Assembly (NCBI GenBank): GCA_018806985.1
Contig: JADANN010000466.1
Span: forward strand, 124,001-188,000
Direction: 5' to 3'
Origin: Angiostrongylus vasorum
Lineage: Eukaryota > Nematoda > Chromadorea > Rhabditida > Metastrongylidae
Length of the DNA stretch: 64,000 nucleotides
Made by a program: the position numbers and the translations under genes. The notes below the pieces were generated by a model. That model saw only the letters and a program-made list of their open reading frames with translations, did no database searches and was not told the DNA's origin. Shown piece by piece: positions 23,701-32,350 of the stretch (positions within the stretch are counted from its first letter, which is position 1; each line of letters opens with the position of its first letter).

Positions 23701-23959
23701 TGCCACCGAGCTACACTCGCCGTCATTATTTAAAATCAACAACTGTTATTTCTAATTCGGATATTTTCAGGTGTTATGGTGTGATCTTCTCGCGTTGTAC
23801 GTGTTGTCAGTGTTGGAAGAGCTCAAATCAGACATACTTCACGAATTTCCCGATTTGCAGTTGTATTATACAAACATGAGAAATTTACCACAGATCAAAG
23901 ACTACGTTGAGAACAAGTGGCCACCAGCAACGGTTCAAAAAATGGTGGGTCCTGTTTAG
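8770..23959 (+). CDS. Glutathione S-transferase, nematode sigma-like class (5 exons)
   Basis: Cytosolic enzyme that conjugates glutathione to electrophiles. Nematode sigma-like GSTs serve detoxification, and some bind haem. Exons are 8,770-8,914, 21,728-21,838, 22,659-22,774, 22,837-22,938 and 23,771-23,959. All junctions are GT/AG and phases agree, giving 220 residues, close to the usual 205-210. The N-terminal thioredoxin-like domain is in exons 1-2: YTLHYFDARGRGEPIR with the likely catalytic Tyr12, then GQLPYL with cis-Pro56 and the glutathione-site QTLSICRYLA at 69-78. The helical C-terminal domain starts about residue 87 and ends NLPQIKDYVENKWPP. Intron 1 is about 12.8 kb and full of mobile elements, intron 2 holds a family M element, and intron 4 a SINE. 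That exon 1 belongs to the distant exons rests on phase and on the lack of another first exon nearby. Confidence 0.85.
9258..9628 (-). mobile_element. SINE family B (tRNA-derived)
   Basis: On the minus strand the head reads GGGGCGGATAGCACAGTGGTAG. TAGCACAGTGG (9,609-9,619) is an exact pol III A-box match and GTTCGATTC (9,568-9,576) an exact B box. The body then runs to about 9,258. It resembles copies at 15.2, 18.4, 20.2, 51.6, 56.2 and 59.7 kb. It lies in GST intron 1, opposite to the gene. Confidence 0.75.
9885..10130 (+). mobile_element. SINE family A, degenerate
   Basis: It shares the conserved middle (GGTACCAAACTTGTCT, then TTGGTACATCGGT) and the end (ATGCATGGCGCATCCCTCAG) of family A. 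A B-box-like TTGATTCAATC lies near 9,912. It is diverged and shortened near the 3' part. Confidence 0.55.
10493..10872 (+). mobile_element. Family C short element
   Basis: Full-length plus-strand copy from CTCCCAACGGTTTACCGCC to GGGCCATTCAAGTATC. Similar to the 1.4, 16.2 and 24.9 kb copies on the other strand. No convincing target duplication was seen. Confidence 0.65.
11455..11775 (-). repeat. Penelope-like terminal fragments
   Basis: Two short pieces (about 11,470-11,560 and 11,700-11,770) carry the AACGTCA/GAGGAAGGTGAAACTGCCG-type ends shared with 25.5, 33.2 and 59.6 kb. No protein is attached. Confidence 0.35.
12076..12782. mobile_element. Family M compound element with snap-back core
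   Basis: A unit bounded by a perfect 12-bp direct repeat GATCCTCTGAAG at 12,064-12,075 and 12,783-12,794. It contains the same roughly 230-bp module three times. Two copies form an inverted repeat (12,076-12,303 and 12,304-12,531, about 97% alike, centre CCATGG). Then comes a unique segment (12,532-12,615) and a third copy (12,616-12,782) in the same sense as the second arm. All three share the variant TGGATCGCAGG where other genomic copies have TGGACCGCAGG. No transposase is encoded. The transcript would fold into a long hairpin. Confidence 0.75.
12868..12925 (+). repeat. Fragment of family M
   Basis: Short match to the motif CCACAGTGATGCTGAGATATTCGCAAAAC of family M, adjacent to the compound element. 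Confidence 0.4.
13218..13586 (+). CDS. Possible small gene or exon nested in GST intron 1
   Basis: Open frame of 122 codons starting at ATGATG, just after an acceptor-like CTCCATTGCAG. It contains a Cys cluster RCTTCYTCLL at about residues 59-68. A stronger exon may lie inside it: acceptor CCTGCCACAG before 13,354 and donor AAA/GTAAGC after 13,514, in the same frame. It does not match any repeat family here. The protein is not recognised. It could be a nested gene, an alternative exon or chance. Confidence 0.3.
   Translation: MMLSGKIFFLSGILRCQRNRQCSIFGRSLAWFRLNFFKYNVFPATDSFRAGFLEPPERCTTCYTCLLVSGNVVLTNTTKSTATKVLSTEYMDMLSESCKVSVEVSASGYSFRQVQIRSSVIT
13990..14252. mobile_element. Family D tRNA-like elements, head-to-head pair
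   Basis: Two diverged copies face each other. The left copy (minus strand) has the B-box match GTTCAAAGC and the right copy (plus strand) GTTCGAAGC. Both have a G(A)TCACGTGAG/GCACGTGAG block and end in GAGCAAAA..(T)CGG with AGCAT(C/T)CTT(G/T)TGG-like tails. A single copy is at 59.2 kb. The inverted pair makes an imperfect hairpin with arms of about 115 bp. Confidence 0.5.
14260..15230. other. No feature seen
   Basis: Part of GST intron 1. No family match, no exon-like frame with good splice sites, and no RNA gene recognised. Confidence 0.5.
15232..15588 (-). mobile_element. SINE family B
   Basis: Minus-strand copy with head GACGGATAGCACACTGGTAGTGAT and the B-box-like GGTTCGATCTC, then a body like the 9.3-kb copy. 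It lies in GST intron 1. Confidence 0.7.
15590..16238. other. No feature seen
   Basis: Part of GST intron 1. It contains a 103-codon frame (15,571-15,882) that begins in the SINE and lacks splice context, so it is not called. Confidence 0.5.
16240..16617 (-). mobile_element. Family C short element
   Basis: Minus-strand copy from CCTCCCAACACTTTACCGCC to CCATTCAAGTATTC. Similar along its length to the 1.4 and 24.9 kb copies, with small deletions. It lies in GST intron 1. Confidence 0.65.
16620..17290. other. No feature seen
   Basis: AT-rich part of GST intron 1. Two overlapping minus-strand frames near 16,935-17,283 have no supporting signals. Confidence 0.5.
17298..17345 (+). repeat. Fragment of family C
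   Basis: Only the head is present: CTCAACGGATTACCGCCTCATCGTGGCT. Confidence 0.5.
17743..18756. mobile_element. Family M compound element, SINE inside
   Basis: Flanked by a 12-bp repeat with one mismatch, GCTCGTGACTCA (17,731-17,742) and GCTCTTGACTCA (18,757-18,768). It has an inverted pair of modules (17,743-17,875 and 17,880-18,020), then the linking and unique segments, then a third module (18,180-18,345). A family B SINE interrupts its last part. Confidence 0.7.
18365..18716 (-). mobile_element. SINE family B inside family M element
   Basis: Minus-strand copy with head near 18,714. Flanks TAAAAAATTG (18,355-18,364) and TAAAAAAATTG (18,717-18,727) form a target duplication of about 10 bp. 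The family M sequence continues on both sides. Confidence 0.7.
18966..20178. other. No feature seen
   Basis: Part of GST intron 1. Short open frames at 18,988-19,185 and 19,372-19,581 lack splice context and family resemblance. Confidence 0.45.
20193..20466 (+). mobile_element. SINE family B, 5'-truncated
   Basis: Plus-strand copy that starts in the body (GTACCGGACTTGTCTGGG) and ends in an A-rich tail. A perfect 13-bp direct repeat TTTTATTCCACTG flanks it (20,180-20,192 and 20,467-20,479). The missing head together with a target duplication is the usual outcome of target-primed reverse transcription. Confidence 0.75.
20808..21095 (-). mobile_element. SINE family A
   Basis: Minus-strand copy with head TTATGGCACAATGGTTAGGGGTGC. 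TGGCACAATGG fits the A-box consensus, and GGTTCAATCTC is close to a B box. The remainder follows the family A body. It lies in GST intron 1. Confidence 0.7.
21892..22485. mobile_element. Family M compound element in GST intron 2
   Basis: Bounded by TAAATTACTAAT (21,880-21,891) and TAAATTACTAGT (22,486-22,497), a 12-bp duplication with one mismatch. Order is first module, inverted partial module, unique segment, third module, as in the 12.1-kb element. It fills most of the 820-bp intron. Confidence 0.7.
23466..23730 (-). mobile_element. SINE family A in GST intron 4
   Basis: Diverged minus-strand copy. Head GGCGAGTGTAGCTCGGTGGCAAGAGGTGCC, then GATTCGATCTCGC near the B-box position, then the family body and a TTTATCC tail near 23,468. 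Confidence 0.6.
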
Positions 23960-24001
23960 GCACTAGAATTTCTGTAACTGATTTTAGAGTTTGGGCAAAA
24001 G

Positions 24002-24007
24002 AATAAA
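24002..24007 (+). terminator. Polyadenylation signal of the GST gene
   Basis: AATAAA lies about 43 bp after the stop codon at 23,957-23,959, a normal distance for a nematode 3' UTR. Confidence 0.6.
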
Positions 24008-24009
24008 GA

Positions 24010-24905
24010 GAAACCAGATTGCGAACTCTAAAGATACATTGGAAACACTGAACTTTGACAAGGCTTCAAATTCATTATTTTCTTTCAGATTTCGCTCACA
24101 CCGATCAGACCAGTAAGGCTTATAGATATTTTTGCATCAAATCTGCGAAAGAAAATAGTATGTTCAAGGATCGATTCAGACGAAGACCTCACTAAGTAAC
24201 GGCGTGCTTCTTTTTTGAAGACGGCGAATTGTGTACTATCTCTATTAGCCATTTTCTTCCATCTTCCTATTACGAAATAAATTCGTAATCACAAGTTCCC
24301 TAGAGGTTTTCGACGAAGCTTGTTTGATGATCTAACACAGCTCTAAATTTCTTCAATTACTAATAAATATTAACTTATCATATATGTGGAGAAGCTTTAT
24401 ACCTGCACGTGTGCTGTCATACACAGCAGATCCATTCGAATAGGGATCGTAGGGGAAACAGTTTGTTGAAGAGATTCCGTTAAGAGAATGTACTTTCGGG
24501 TTAAACACTTTTGGTGGCTTAACAACAGGAAATTGATTTCAACGCAAGAGAAAAAAGGAAGATAAAGTGTTTTGATGTAGTAGAGGTACTAACAAACATA
24601 CCTATAACAAAAGGGTAGTAATAGCACAAGCGTTATTCGTATAACGGTATCAGGAAGAAAAGTCAGATCTTTCAACGTAGTCAATAAGTTGACTTTAGGG
24701 ACTACATGCTTGCTAGGAGTAGACATGGTCCTAGGTTGTCCCCACCCAATATAGTCAGTGGTCCTGGTAGATTGAAAATGGGTTTACCTGGTTTTGTTAA
24801 TGCGCTACAATCATTATGACGACAACTTGTGGATTTGTTCTAATCGTAAATGAACATCAGATTAGAGATGTCGACCAAATCCTAACATGGGCTCACTTTT
24901 TGAAT
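24010..24905. other. No feature seen
   Basis: Spacer after the GST gene. No exon-like frame, RNA gene or repeat match was recognised. Confidence 0.5.
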
Positions 24906-24920
24906 TGTTGCATCACTGTA

Positions 24921-25315
24921 CTTACTTGATACTTGATACTTGAACGGCCCGTCCTCACTGATTGTGCGGTCCCCAACACAATCTCCATCTTTTTGGACAG
25001 TTGCTGGCTAAGCCATTGTGCTTCCCTGGAATCCCTGAGGTCAGCCTGCCAAAGTCTGCCCCAAGACTTCACCACCACAACCAGTTGCAGTCCTTGTGGA
25101 ACAGAGAGAGATTTGCCACCGTGCCACTTTGATACCAGGGCAGTGCTGGATCCTGGTATTGGCTTACTCTTAGCTAGCCTTCATAGTGGAAACGCCGGAC
25201 TCCTTCTCAGCTTGAGAGACCCTGCCAGAAGATGAATCCCCGGCTGTACATCGCGGTCCGACACACAGGATCACCTCCCAGCCACGATGAGGCGGTAAAC
25301 CGTTGTGAGGTGCAG
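24921..25315 (-). mobile_element. Family C short element with 14-bp target duplication
   Basis: Minus-strand copy, head CTCACAACGGTTTACCGCC, tail TCAAGTATCAAGTATCAAGTA. Flanks GTTGCATCACTGTA (24,907-24,920) and GTTGCATTACTCTA (25,316-25,329) match at 12 of 14 positions. The tandem TCAAGTA tail is the clearest of all copies. Confidence 0.7.
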
Positions 25316-25479
25316 GTTGCATTACTCTATTCTGCATAATTCTGTACTGTATATACTATGTGGCCGAAATGGAAGGAAAGCATTACTGTTATCTGTGTAA
25401 AATACTAGTAGCTCAAAAATCAATCGATCTATAGAAGTGTTGTACCAAAATAAGACAGCACATGGCGAAAGGAGCAAAA

Positions 25480-25800
25480 TCCCAAGATCGACTTTATATT
25501 AACTTCGGCATTGACCAAATAATTTGCTGCAATCTTGATGACCAAACACTTGGGTGCTACTTTATTCTTTATTGATGAACAAGCCGACGTTTCGGCGGAC
25601 TTTGCCTTTTTCAGGGCCTGGAAAGATCGTGTTGACTACGACTGACTTCTTGGTTTAGTATTTTCTCCGAGTGGTAGCGGAGTTATTTGGCTGGGTAGAT
25701 TGCAGTCAACTTGACCTAGGCTCTTAAAAAGTTGAAATCCGCCGAAATGTCAGCTTGTTAGTGAATAAAGAATGAGGTAGCAACCTTGTCTTTGCTCTTC
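25480..25800. mobile_element. Palindromic element with Penelope-like ends
   Basis: Left arm (about 25,545-25,605) and right arm (25,740-25,795) are inverted copies of about 60 bp, including TTTATTCTTTATT and AACAAGC(C/T)GAC(A/G)TTTCGGCGG. The same end occurs at 33.2 and 59.6 kb. Only about 130 bp separate the arms and no protein is encoded. Confidence 0.6.
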
Positions 25801-26200
25801 AGGAATACAGGAAAACGAATTGTTTCACTATTTTTCGGCTCTAAATCTCTCGGATGCAACTGATACATTGAGTGTCCAACAAAATATTGTTTTCATTCTC
25901 CATTGGAGTTATCTAAGTCGAGAACAATTTCGACACTTTCCTGAAGAATAAGCCTATAACACAGCAGAGACCTGGGAGATATCTACGGCCGCCTTCTCAT
26001 CGAAGCGCTGAGAAAAAAAGTGTCACAGGTAAGTATAGAGTTTAGCACCATTTGAATTACTCGACTACTAATGGAATCAAAGGTAATAGAGTTCACGAGC
26101 AGTATCCCTATAATTTAGCGTCGTATCGTGGTTTCTCTTTCTTCTTTTTAATCCCATTTCTACTACCTCATCCCTTGTACTTATTATTCTTTAAATCTGC
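25800..26200. other. No feature seen
   Basis: Spacer of about 400 bp with no recognised feature. Confidence 0.45.
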
Positions 26201-26204
26201 ATAA

Positions 26205-26460
26205 TTCGAAATATGTGCAACTGGGCCCATTGCGCAACATTGCGAATGTTTCTCTGTTTCTTACTCTCCCTCCCTCTCTCTTTCTCCCTCGCCACCGTTC
26301 TCTGCCCCCTTCCTCTCATTCTCTACCTCTCACATCATCCCCCTATCTCTCTCACTACTCAATCTTACCTCTTTATCCGTCATTTTTCTGTACTTGGTAT
26401 TCGAAATAGTTGTGACCTTGCGAATTGCACAACACTTTGAAACCAACGACAATAATGGGC
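26205..26460 (+). repeat. Interspersed pyrimidine-rich repeat, copy 2
   Basis: Matches 40-340 in the opposite orientation. A CT-rich run of about 90 bp is followed by TCACATCATCCCC and TATTCGAAATAG. Family unknown. Confidence 0.45.
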
Positions 26461-26469
26461 GTGGCTTTA

Positions 26470-27445
26470 GAAACATTGGGGCGCCTCTATATAAACCTAC
26501 GCTTACCCTCCACCTCAATCATTCCTTTTGTCCACTCTCACCTCTCCTTTACCTTCAATACTAGTTTTGAATTCGACTGTGGGGACTCTCGGAGTGCTTC
26601 TGGTACCGCAGTCTGACATCGCAAACGGTTCTACCTAGCTCTGTTACCTTGGTGAAGAACAATGCTCACCTTTTCCATGTTTTCTATGTGGCAATTCATC
26701 GATATTCGTACGATCTGTCGCTGTGACAACCAAAACAACAAAGGGGAAACGCTTATCCTCTGCTCTATCCGTCTCGACGCACTTCATGTTTGTCACAGGA
26801 GTAGAACGTAGACATCCTTCTACAGTTGACCTCCCATTCCATCTTCGTTCCCTGTTTGAGCTGTCCAACAGTTCTTGGTAGCCTCCTTCCGGATTTCTCT
26901 AGAAGAGATCTTTGTTTATAACACTAACTCGTTCTTTTCATTATGGGTGGTGACTCATCGCATAACCGCTACTCGACAGTTCCTCGTGGTGAGGGGTGAC
27001 AACACATCGATCCACCGGCCGAAGTATTCTATGACTCGGCAACTCCACTGCGTTGTTTGTTTCTGGGAGAAATAGTTGTGCTGTTCATTCCTTGAGCTAT
27101 TTTCATATGGATTCTTAATGTTGATCCCTCAGGAGTTTTCATCTGGGGTGGATTGAAACATTGATTGAATTAAGATGAAATGCGATCAGCAGGAACCGCT
27201 CACGATTCGAGGGCCCTGCGATGGCGCCGTCTTTTTGTTTCTCCATTTCTTCCTTCTAAAGGAAAACTTGGTCTTCTTACTAATGGGCAATCTCTTCATC
27301 GTCTCATTCAAGCGTAGAAAACAGCGCTCAGCGAAATCCACAGTTGAATTGAATGGTCATGTCATTGTTTCCAAGTGTTTCACCTTAGTTTGTCGTGTGT
27401 TACGGTGTCGCCAGTACACTTTTTTTCTTTCGACTAAATGTTTTC
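26470..27445. other. Spacer upstream of the Ro60 gene
   Basis: No exon is supported here. It presumably holds the Ro60 promoter and outron. A CTATATAAAC TATA-like string lies near 26,488, too far away to assign. Frames at 26,875 and 27,175 are shadows or read through exon 1 in another frame. Confidence 0.4.
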
Positions 27446-27454
27446 TTTTCAGAA
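27443..27454 (+). promoter_or_regulatory. Spliced-leader acceptor site of the Ro60 gene
   Basis: TTTCTTTTCAG ends two bases before the start codon ATG at 27,455. It is a near-ideal nematode 3' splice site with no partner donor in view, as expected for trans-splicing of a spliced leader onto the mRNA. Confidence 0.6.
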
Positions 27455-30400
27455 ATGAGCGACGAAACAGATTTCCCTATGAGAAGCGAAGGCGACGTCA
27501 AAATCTCGGACACATTCATTCGCAATCTGCAAGAGTTGGTTTCCTAATACTACATTTTTTATACGCTTAAATTCCTCTAACCAGAAGGAATGACTTTACG
27601 TCAAACCAATATTTTCCGACAACGTTCCAAACAACCCACAGTAGTAGTGATGTTGGTGTTATAGCTAATAATGTTTACCCTAAATGCCTTAGTGCTTATC
27701 CGATTTCATTGTTTCCAGATGCGAGGAACTTTGTCGTCGTGTTTACATAAAGGAGAACTGCGGACAGATGATGAAGACGAGAGAAGATCAGGTAAAGACC
27801 TTCGTATTCAGTGTGGTTATTAGGAAGCAGAAATATATGGGTTATCTTGTCGTCATATAGTTTTTTCGTTTCAAGCTTTCAGTAATAGGAAGACTATTGC
27901 TGGTAGGAATAGGAGGCAAGCATTTGCTCTTGAATGAGGCAGATGGCGGGGGGACGTGTTCATCTAAGTCACTGTACTTCTTTGAGGTTCGCAACACCGC
28001 TGGGGGATTCGTGTTTGCGGTAAGCGATGAGACTAGGATTCGTCGTTTCATTATTCTTGGAACCAGTGGTGGAACCTACTACAGCAGCGAAAAGCAGCTG
28101 ACTATGGATAATGTGAATGCTCTGATTGACATCATTGAACGAGGTAAGAACTAAAGTTCGGGGGCGAAACTCGAGGTTCGGTCTCGAGTTTTCTTTTTCC
28201 GACATCCTTTTGGAGATGTCACTTTTATTTCTCTGTTAAGGGCGAGGGAGTTTGATCCTAAAGGAGGCCTATGAGGTTTCACTCGCAGGCCGAAATCCCA
28301 AGCAAGATCCTTTGTTATTGGCTCTCGCGTTATGTGCAAGGTAAGTGCTGCTCACGAAAGAGTTGAGAAGTTTGGTTAATGGAAGTATAGCCGTCATTAA
28401 AGAAAGTTTGTTTATCATTCTGCTGACGTAATGTGGTGCGAATGGTCATCATACAACAATAATCGGAAGCGTTTCTCAGGTACAATGTTTGCGACTCGGG
28501 TTCGAAGTTGAACAGAGAGGAAGAAGCCCTGGAAAGAGGAGATGTCGCTGCAGCGAAACTCAAGTATCTGCATGAGTTGCATAAGTCGGCATTCGGAATT
28601 GTTAATGATGTGAGCTTATTTAGTACAAAAAAAATATTTTGAGACAGCCTACTCTTCGTTCCTAACATGCTTCTTCAAATCGTTAAGTTATTGTTTAGGT
28701 GTGCCGTATTCCCACTCATCTGTTTACGTTTGTAAAATACTGCGAGATGGTCTCTCAATCAACCCAGTCAGAAAGTGGGAAGAAGTCCACAGGATGGGGC
28801 CGTCTCATGAGGAGCGCTATCCAGCGATGGTTAGATTTCTTCACGTTTTGTGTGATATGTTTATGTAATTTCCACATTTTATCCATATTGTTTCAGGTAT
28901 GCCAGCAAAACCCCTGATCAACTGGCCATGTACCTCACCAAGTATCCGCAGAGAGACGGATGGTCTCATCGTGATCTTTTCCGGTTGGCCCATCCCACGT
29001 TGAAGGTGTCCAATTTTCCGACGACGATTCTTGAATACGAGCAGTTGTATCACTTTGCTGTCAAAGGTGAACTGAAGACCCGGAAACGTAATCTGTCAAA
29101 GGAAGACACAGATGTCGAACAACCTGCTACGAAGTACAGCGCGGTACAAATGGATACTGAGCTAGAGAGCAGGTCCGCACTTTTGACTGCTCTCTTTGTT
29201 GAAGTGCACGGTTTCTAACAGGCATTTCTTTGGTTTATTCCTCTTTCAACTAATCTTTGGCTGAGAGAAAGGCGAAACGAAGGACCGGCGTGGTCTGGTA
29301 GTGAACGCGTTAGGTCCCGGCTTGGGTAATAGCTTTTTCCGGTCGGCACCACAAACACCATCGGTCCGGAGTTTTGCAAATATTTCGGCATCATTATGGT
29401 TATAAGCTTTGTCACTTAATGCGCCTATTTTGCAGAGCGCTTGATCTTGTCGAAGCAGTAATGGCGTTAAAAAATGAGAAGGATGAAGCGAAAGTTGTAG
29501 CAGCCATTAAGAAACACCGTTTGGTTCGCGAACACATACCAACTGACATGCTCAATTCGGTTGCTGTCTGGCAAGCTCTGTTGGAGGGAATGCCGATGAC
29601 TGCGATGATTAGGAATCTCGGGAAAATGCAGTCGATTGGAGTACTGACTGAGTAAGATCCCAGATTCTTCATTTGATACCATTTCTGTGGATTGAACATT
29701 CGTCTTGTATGTGCATTATTCCTGTTTACCAACTGCCTTTTGTATTTTTCAGCTCATTCCGAGAGTCGATCATCGCTAGGCTCACTAATGAGGAGGAGCT
29801 TAAACGTGCAAGGATCCATCCAATTCATGTGATTTTATGTCTTCTTTTTCTTTGCTTGGAAAGTTTTATTGTTTCTCTACAGTGCAGTTGAGCGTTCTAA
29901 TTTTCTTGCAGGTTCTCATTGCAAAAACTGTGTACGAATCAGGTCACGGACACATGGGCAAATTGAAATGGGAACCAGATGAAAAAGTGAATTTTTTTTT
30001 GAATTTTTGAACCCTCATCCCCCAGTCTTTAATGTTTCGCAGTGAGATTTTTTTTAGATCAATGAAGCTCTAGAAGTTGCTTTCTATAAGTCGTTCATTA
30101 ACGCACCACCGACGAATAAACGCTATTGTTTTGCTTTCGATATCTCAGGTATTCTGCGTTTTGCATATTGTGTCTTATCCTGAGTAATTAAAATAATTAA
30201 AATCTTCTGAGTCTGCAACGTTTTAGGAAGTATGGATAGCTTCATATCTGGTACTATGCTATCTTGTCGTTGTGCCAGTGCAGCGCTCTCCCTCGTAAGT
30301 CTGAAGAATGAGAAAATTGTGAGTAATCACTTTCCACTGCTTTATATGTACTGAGGGATCCTGTATGGTTCTTTAAACGCTAACTATTTTAGGTGGAGTG

Positions 30401-31180
30401 CGTTGGTTTCTCTGATAATCTCATTGAGTTGCCGTACAACGGAGACTGGACTATTTCCAGAATTGTGGAATATATGGATGAATTGGATGTGAGATAGTTG
30501 TTTTGTACTTTCGTCTAGTTTTGTTGAATTATATGTAATGTATTGAGTTCAATCCATTATCTTATTACTTGTTGATGCCTTTGTTATACTGCTGTTTAGT
30601 GTGGTGGAACCGACTGTGCTCTGCCGATGTTGTGGGCAAAGGAAAAGAACAAGAAATTTGATGTCTTCGTGGTTTACACAGACAATGAGACTTGGTTTGG
30701 TGATGTGAGCTTTTACAATTTAACTTATTCAAAATGTATCGCCGCATGGCAAGGGCCGTTAAACTTGTAGTGTCGTAATATGTGGTCCAGTAATATCCGC
30801 ATTCTTAATAAGCTCGCTGACCATAGATTGACGCAATTTCATCATTTGCCAAACGCGTCATGACTGAGCAATTGTTTTGCATGTATTTTGCATGTATTTG
30901 CATTTTGATATGTGAGGGGATAGCGCAGTGTTTAGTGGTGCCGTCGATCATATCGCTGTTCGCGAATGTGCTAATGGTCGATCTTCAGGTCCACCCGTAC
31001 CAAGCACTACGAGATTATCGCGAATCATCCGGCATCGTCGACGCCAAGTTGGTTGTAATGGGAATGACAGCCACTGGTTTCACCATTGCTGATCCAGAAG
31101 ACGCTGGAATGTTGGATATTGTAGGTTTTGATTCAGCCGTGCCTACCTTGCTCCATGACTTCGTTACTGGGAAGATCTAA
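27455..31180 (+). CDS. rop-1: Ro60 / TROVE-domain RNA-binding protein (15 exons)
   Basis: Ring-shaped ribonucleoprotein that binds Y RNAs and misfolded small RNAs such as defective 5S rRNA precursors. Exons: 27,455-27,538; 27,719-27,791; 27,883-28,143; 28,241-28,340; 28,480-28,609; 28,699-28,829; 28,897-29,172; 29,436-29,651; 29,753-29,828; 29,912-29,986; 30,058-30,148; 30,227-30,318; 30,393-30,488; 30,600-30,704; 30,989-31,180. Phases agree throughout, giving 665 residues against about 538 in vertebrates. TROVE repeats span about residues 95-470 ([69 protein letters not shown]). The C-terminal von Willebrand A-like fold keeps the metal site DISGS (502-506), T571 and D595, and ends [19 protein letters not shown]. 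The first 94 residues are acidic and poorly matched, so exons 1-3 are the least certain. The exon 4 acceptor (GTTAAG) and exon 7 donor (GTCCGC) are unusual. Confidence 0.93.
29255..29408 (-). mobile_element. Family M partial module in Ro60 intron 7
   Basis: One module, without the unique segment or partner arm, occupies more than half of the intron between exons 7 and 8. It runs from GGCTGAGAGAAAGGCGAAACG to GCATCATTATGGTTATAAG. The exon 8 acceptor (TTTTGCAG) is just beyond it and intact. Confidence 0.65.
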
Positions 31181-32279
31181 CTCCGCTTATATAACCAGTG
31201 ACTACAGTTATGTATTGTAACAAATGTGTACAGGTTTATACACAAAGACATATGTAAGAGGTTGTTTTGTACAGTTTTGTTTTCGTCCTTGTGCAATGTT
31301 TCTTTGTTCTTTTCTTTTTCTTTTCAAGTAAATTATTCTTGACATTGTTATTAGTTCACTAAAGTACTCTGTTGCCAGCTACAAGGTCTTGCTCGAGGTG
31401 CACCCACAGTATTAGGAATGGCTAAAATTTACCCCAATAGATATGTGAAATGACATTCTCCACGGGATTTTTTTCAAATATTCTCTAGAATAAGTCGTTA
31501 GGCTGTTAAGCATCATGGTTTGAGTGGAGTGCGGAAATGGATTAGAGAGGTTACCCTAGTAAGTGTATATGTTGTCAAAAATTTTGGGACGAAATTGAAA
31601 TGTTCGGCTTTCCCGGACAATGTTTTTCTGCCGTAAATCATAAGAGCCCACAGTGTTCAACAAACGAAAAAAATCGATGCCATGGAAGGTCATAATCTTT
31701 TTACTTGTTTGATAGAGTTTTGAGAAGATCGGAGTGTTTCCAGCAAAATCGACTTAGAAATTGATTGGTTTACTCAACACGACAGTGCTACGAAATTGAG
31801 ATTCAAAGGCAATCAATATATGGTACATAAAACTCTGCCATCGTTTGGGAGTTCCCTACCAAAGCCATTGTCAACACGACGCAGAAATATTCGACTAAGG
31901 ACAGCTATGTGAGCAAACAGCGTTCCACACGAGCATTGATGGCCATATTAGCCACAAGACCTTGGGAGAGTCGTGGTGAGCAAGGAAAGAATACGAACTG
32001 CCGTATCATACGTCTGACTTTTGTCAATCTGAAAAAAGTATTCGGGATTTCAGAGAAAGGAATTTCCTTATATTTGGTCGTACTCGCCGAATATGCTAAA
32101 TTTTCCACAGATAACAAAGAGCGCAGTAGATAGAAGTGTTCGGCAATACGCACATAGTTCTTGGTTTGAGCCCGTACCACAGACTCAATGAGCTTTCTAC
32201 CCCTCAGGGTCCGAAAGATTGCTACCACCCTTGCCTAGGAATATAGCAACAATGACAGAGTACATGAGTAGTCCACTTT
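31181..32279. other. 3' flank of Ro60 and spacer
   Basis: No canonical AATAAA was found close to the Ro60 stop; AAGTAAATTA near 31,325 may serve. A 107-codon minus-strand frame at 31,905-32,228 continues with stops toward 31,300 and might be old coding debris, but no family is recognised. Confidence 0.4.
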
Positions 32280-32350
32280 AAGGCCAGATATGCATGCAAT
32301 CACCAATAAGAGGCTTAATGAAGTTGAATGCATGGTGCATCACTCAGAAG
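32280..32350 (+). repeat. SINE family A, 3' fragment
   Basis: Only the last part of the family is present, with AATGAAGTTGAATGCATGGTGCATC. Confidence 0.5.

Noticed and set aside
27175..27570. 131-codon plus-strand frame upstream of Ro60
   Set aside because: It runs through Ro60 exon 1 in the wrong frame and has no other support.
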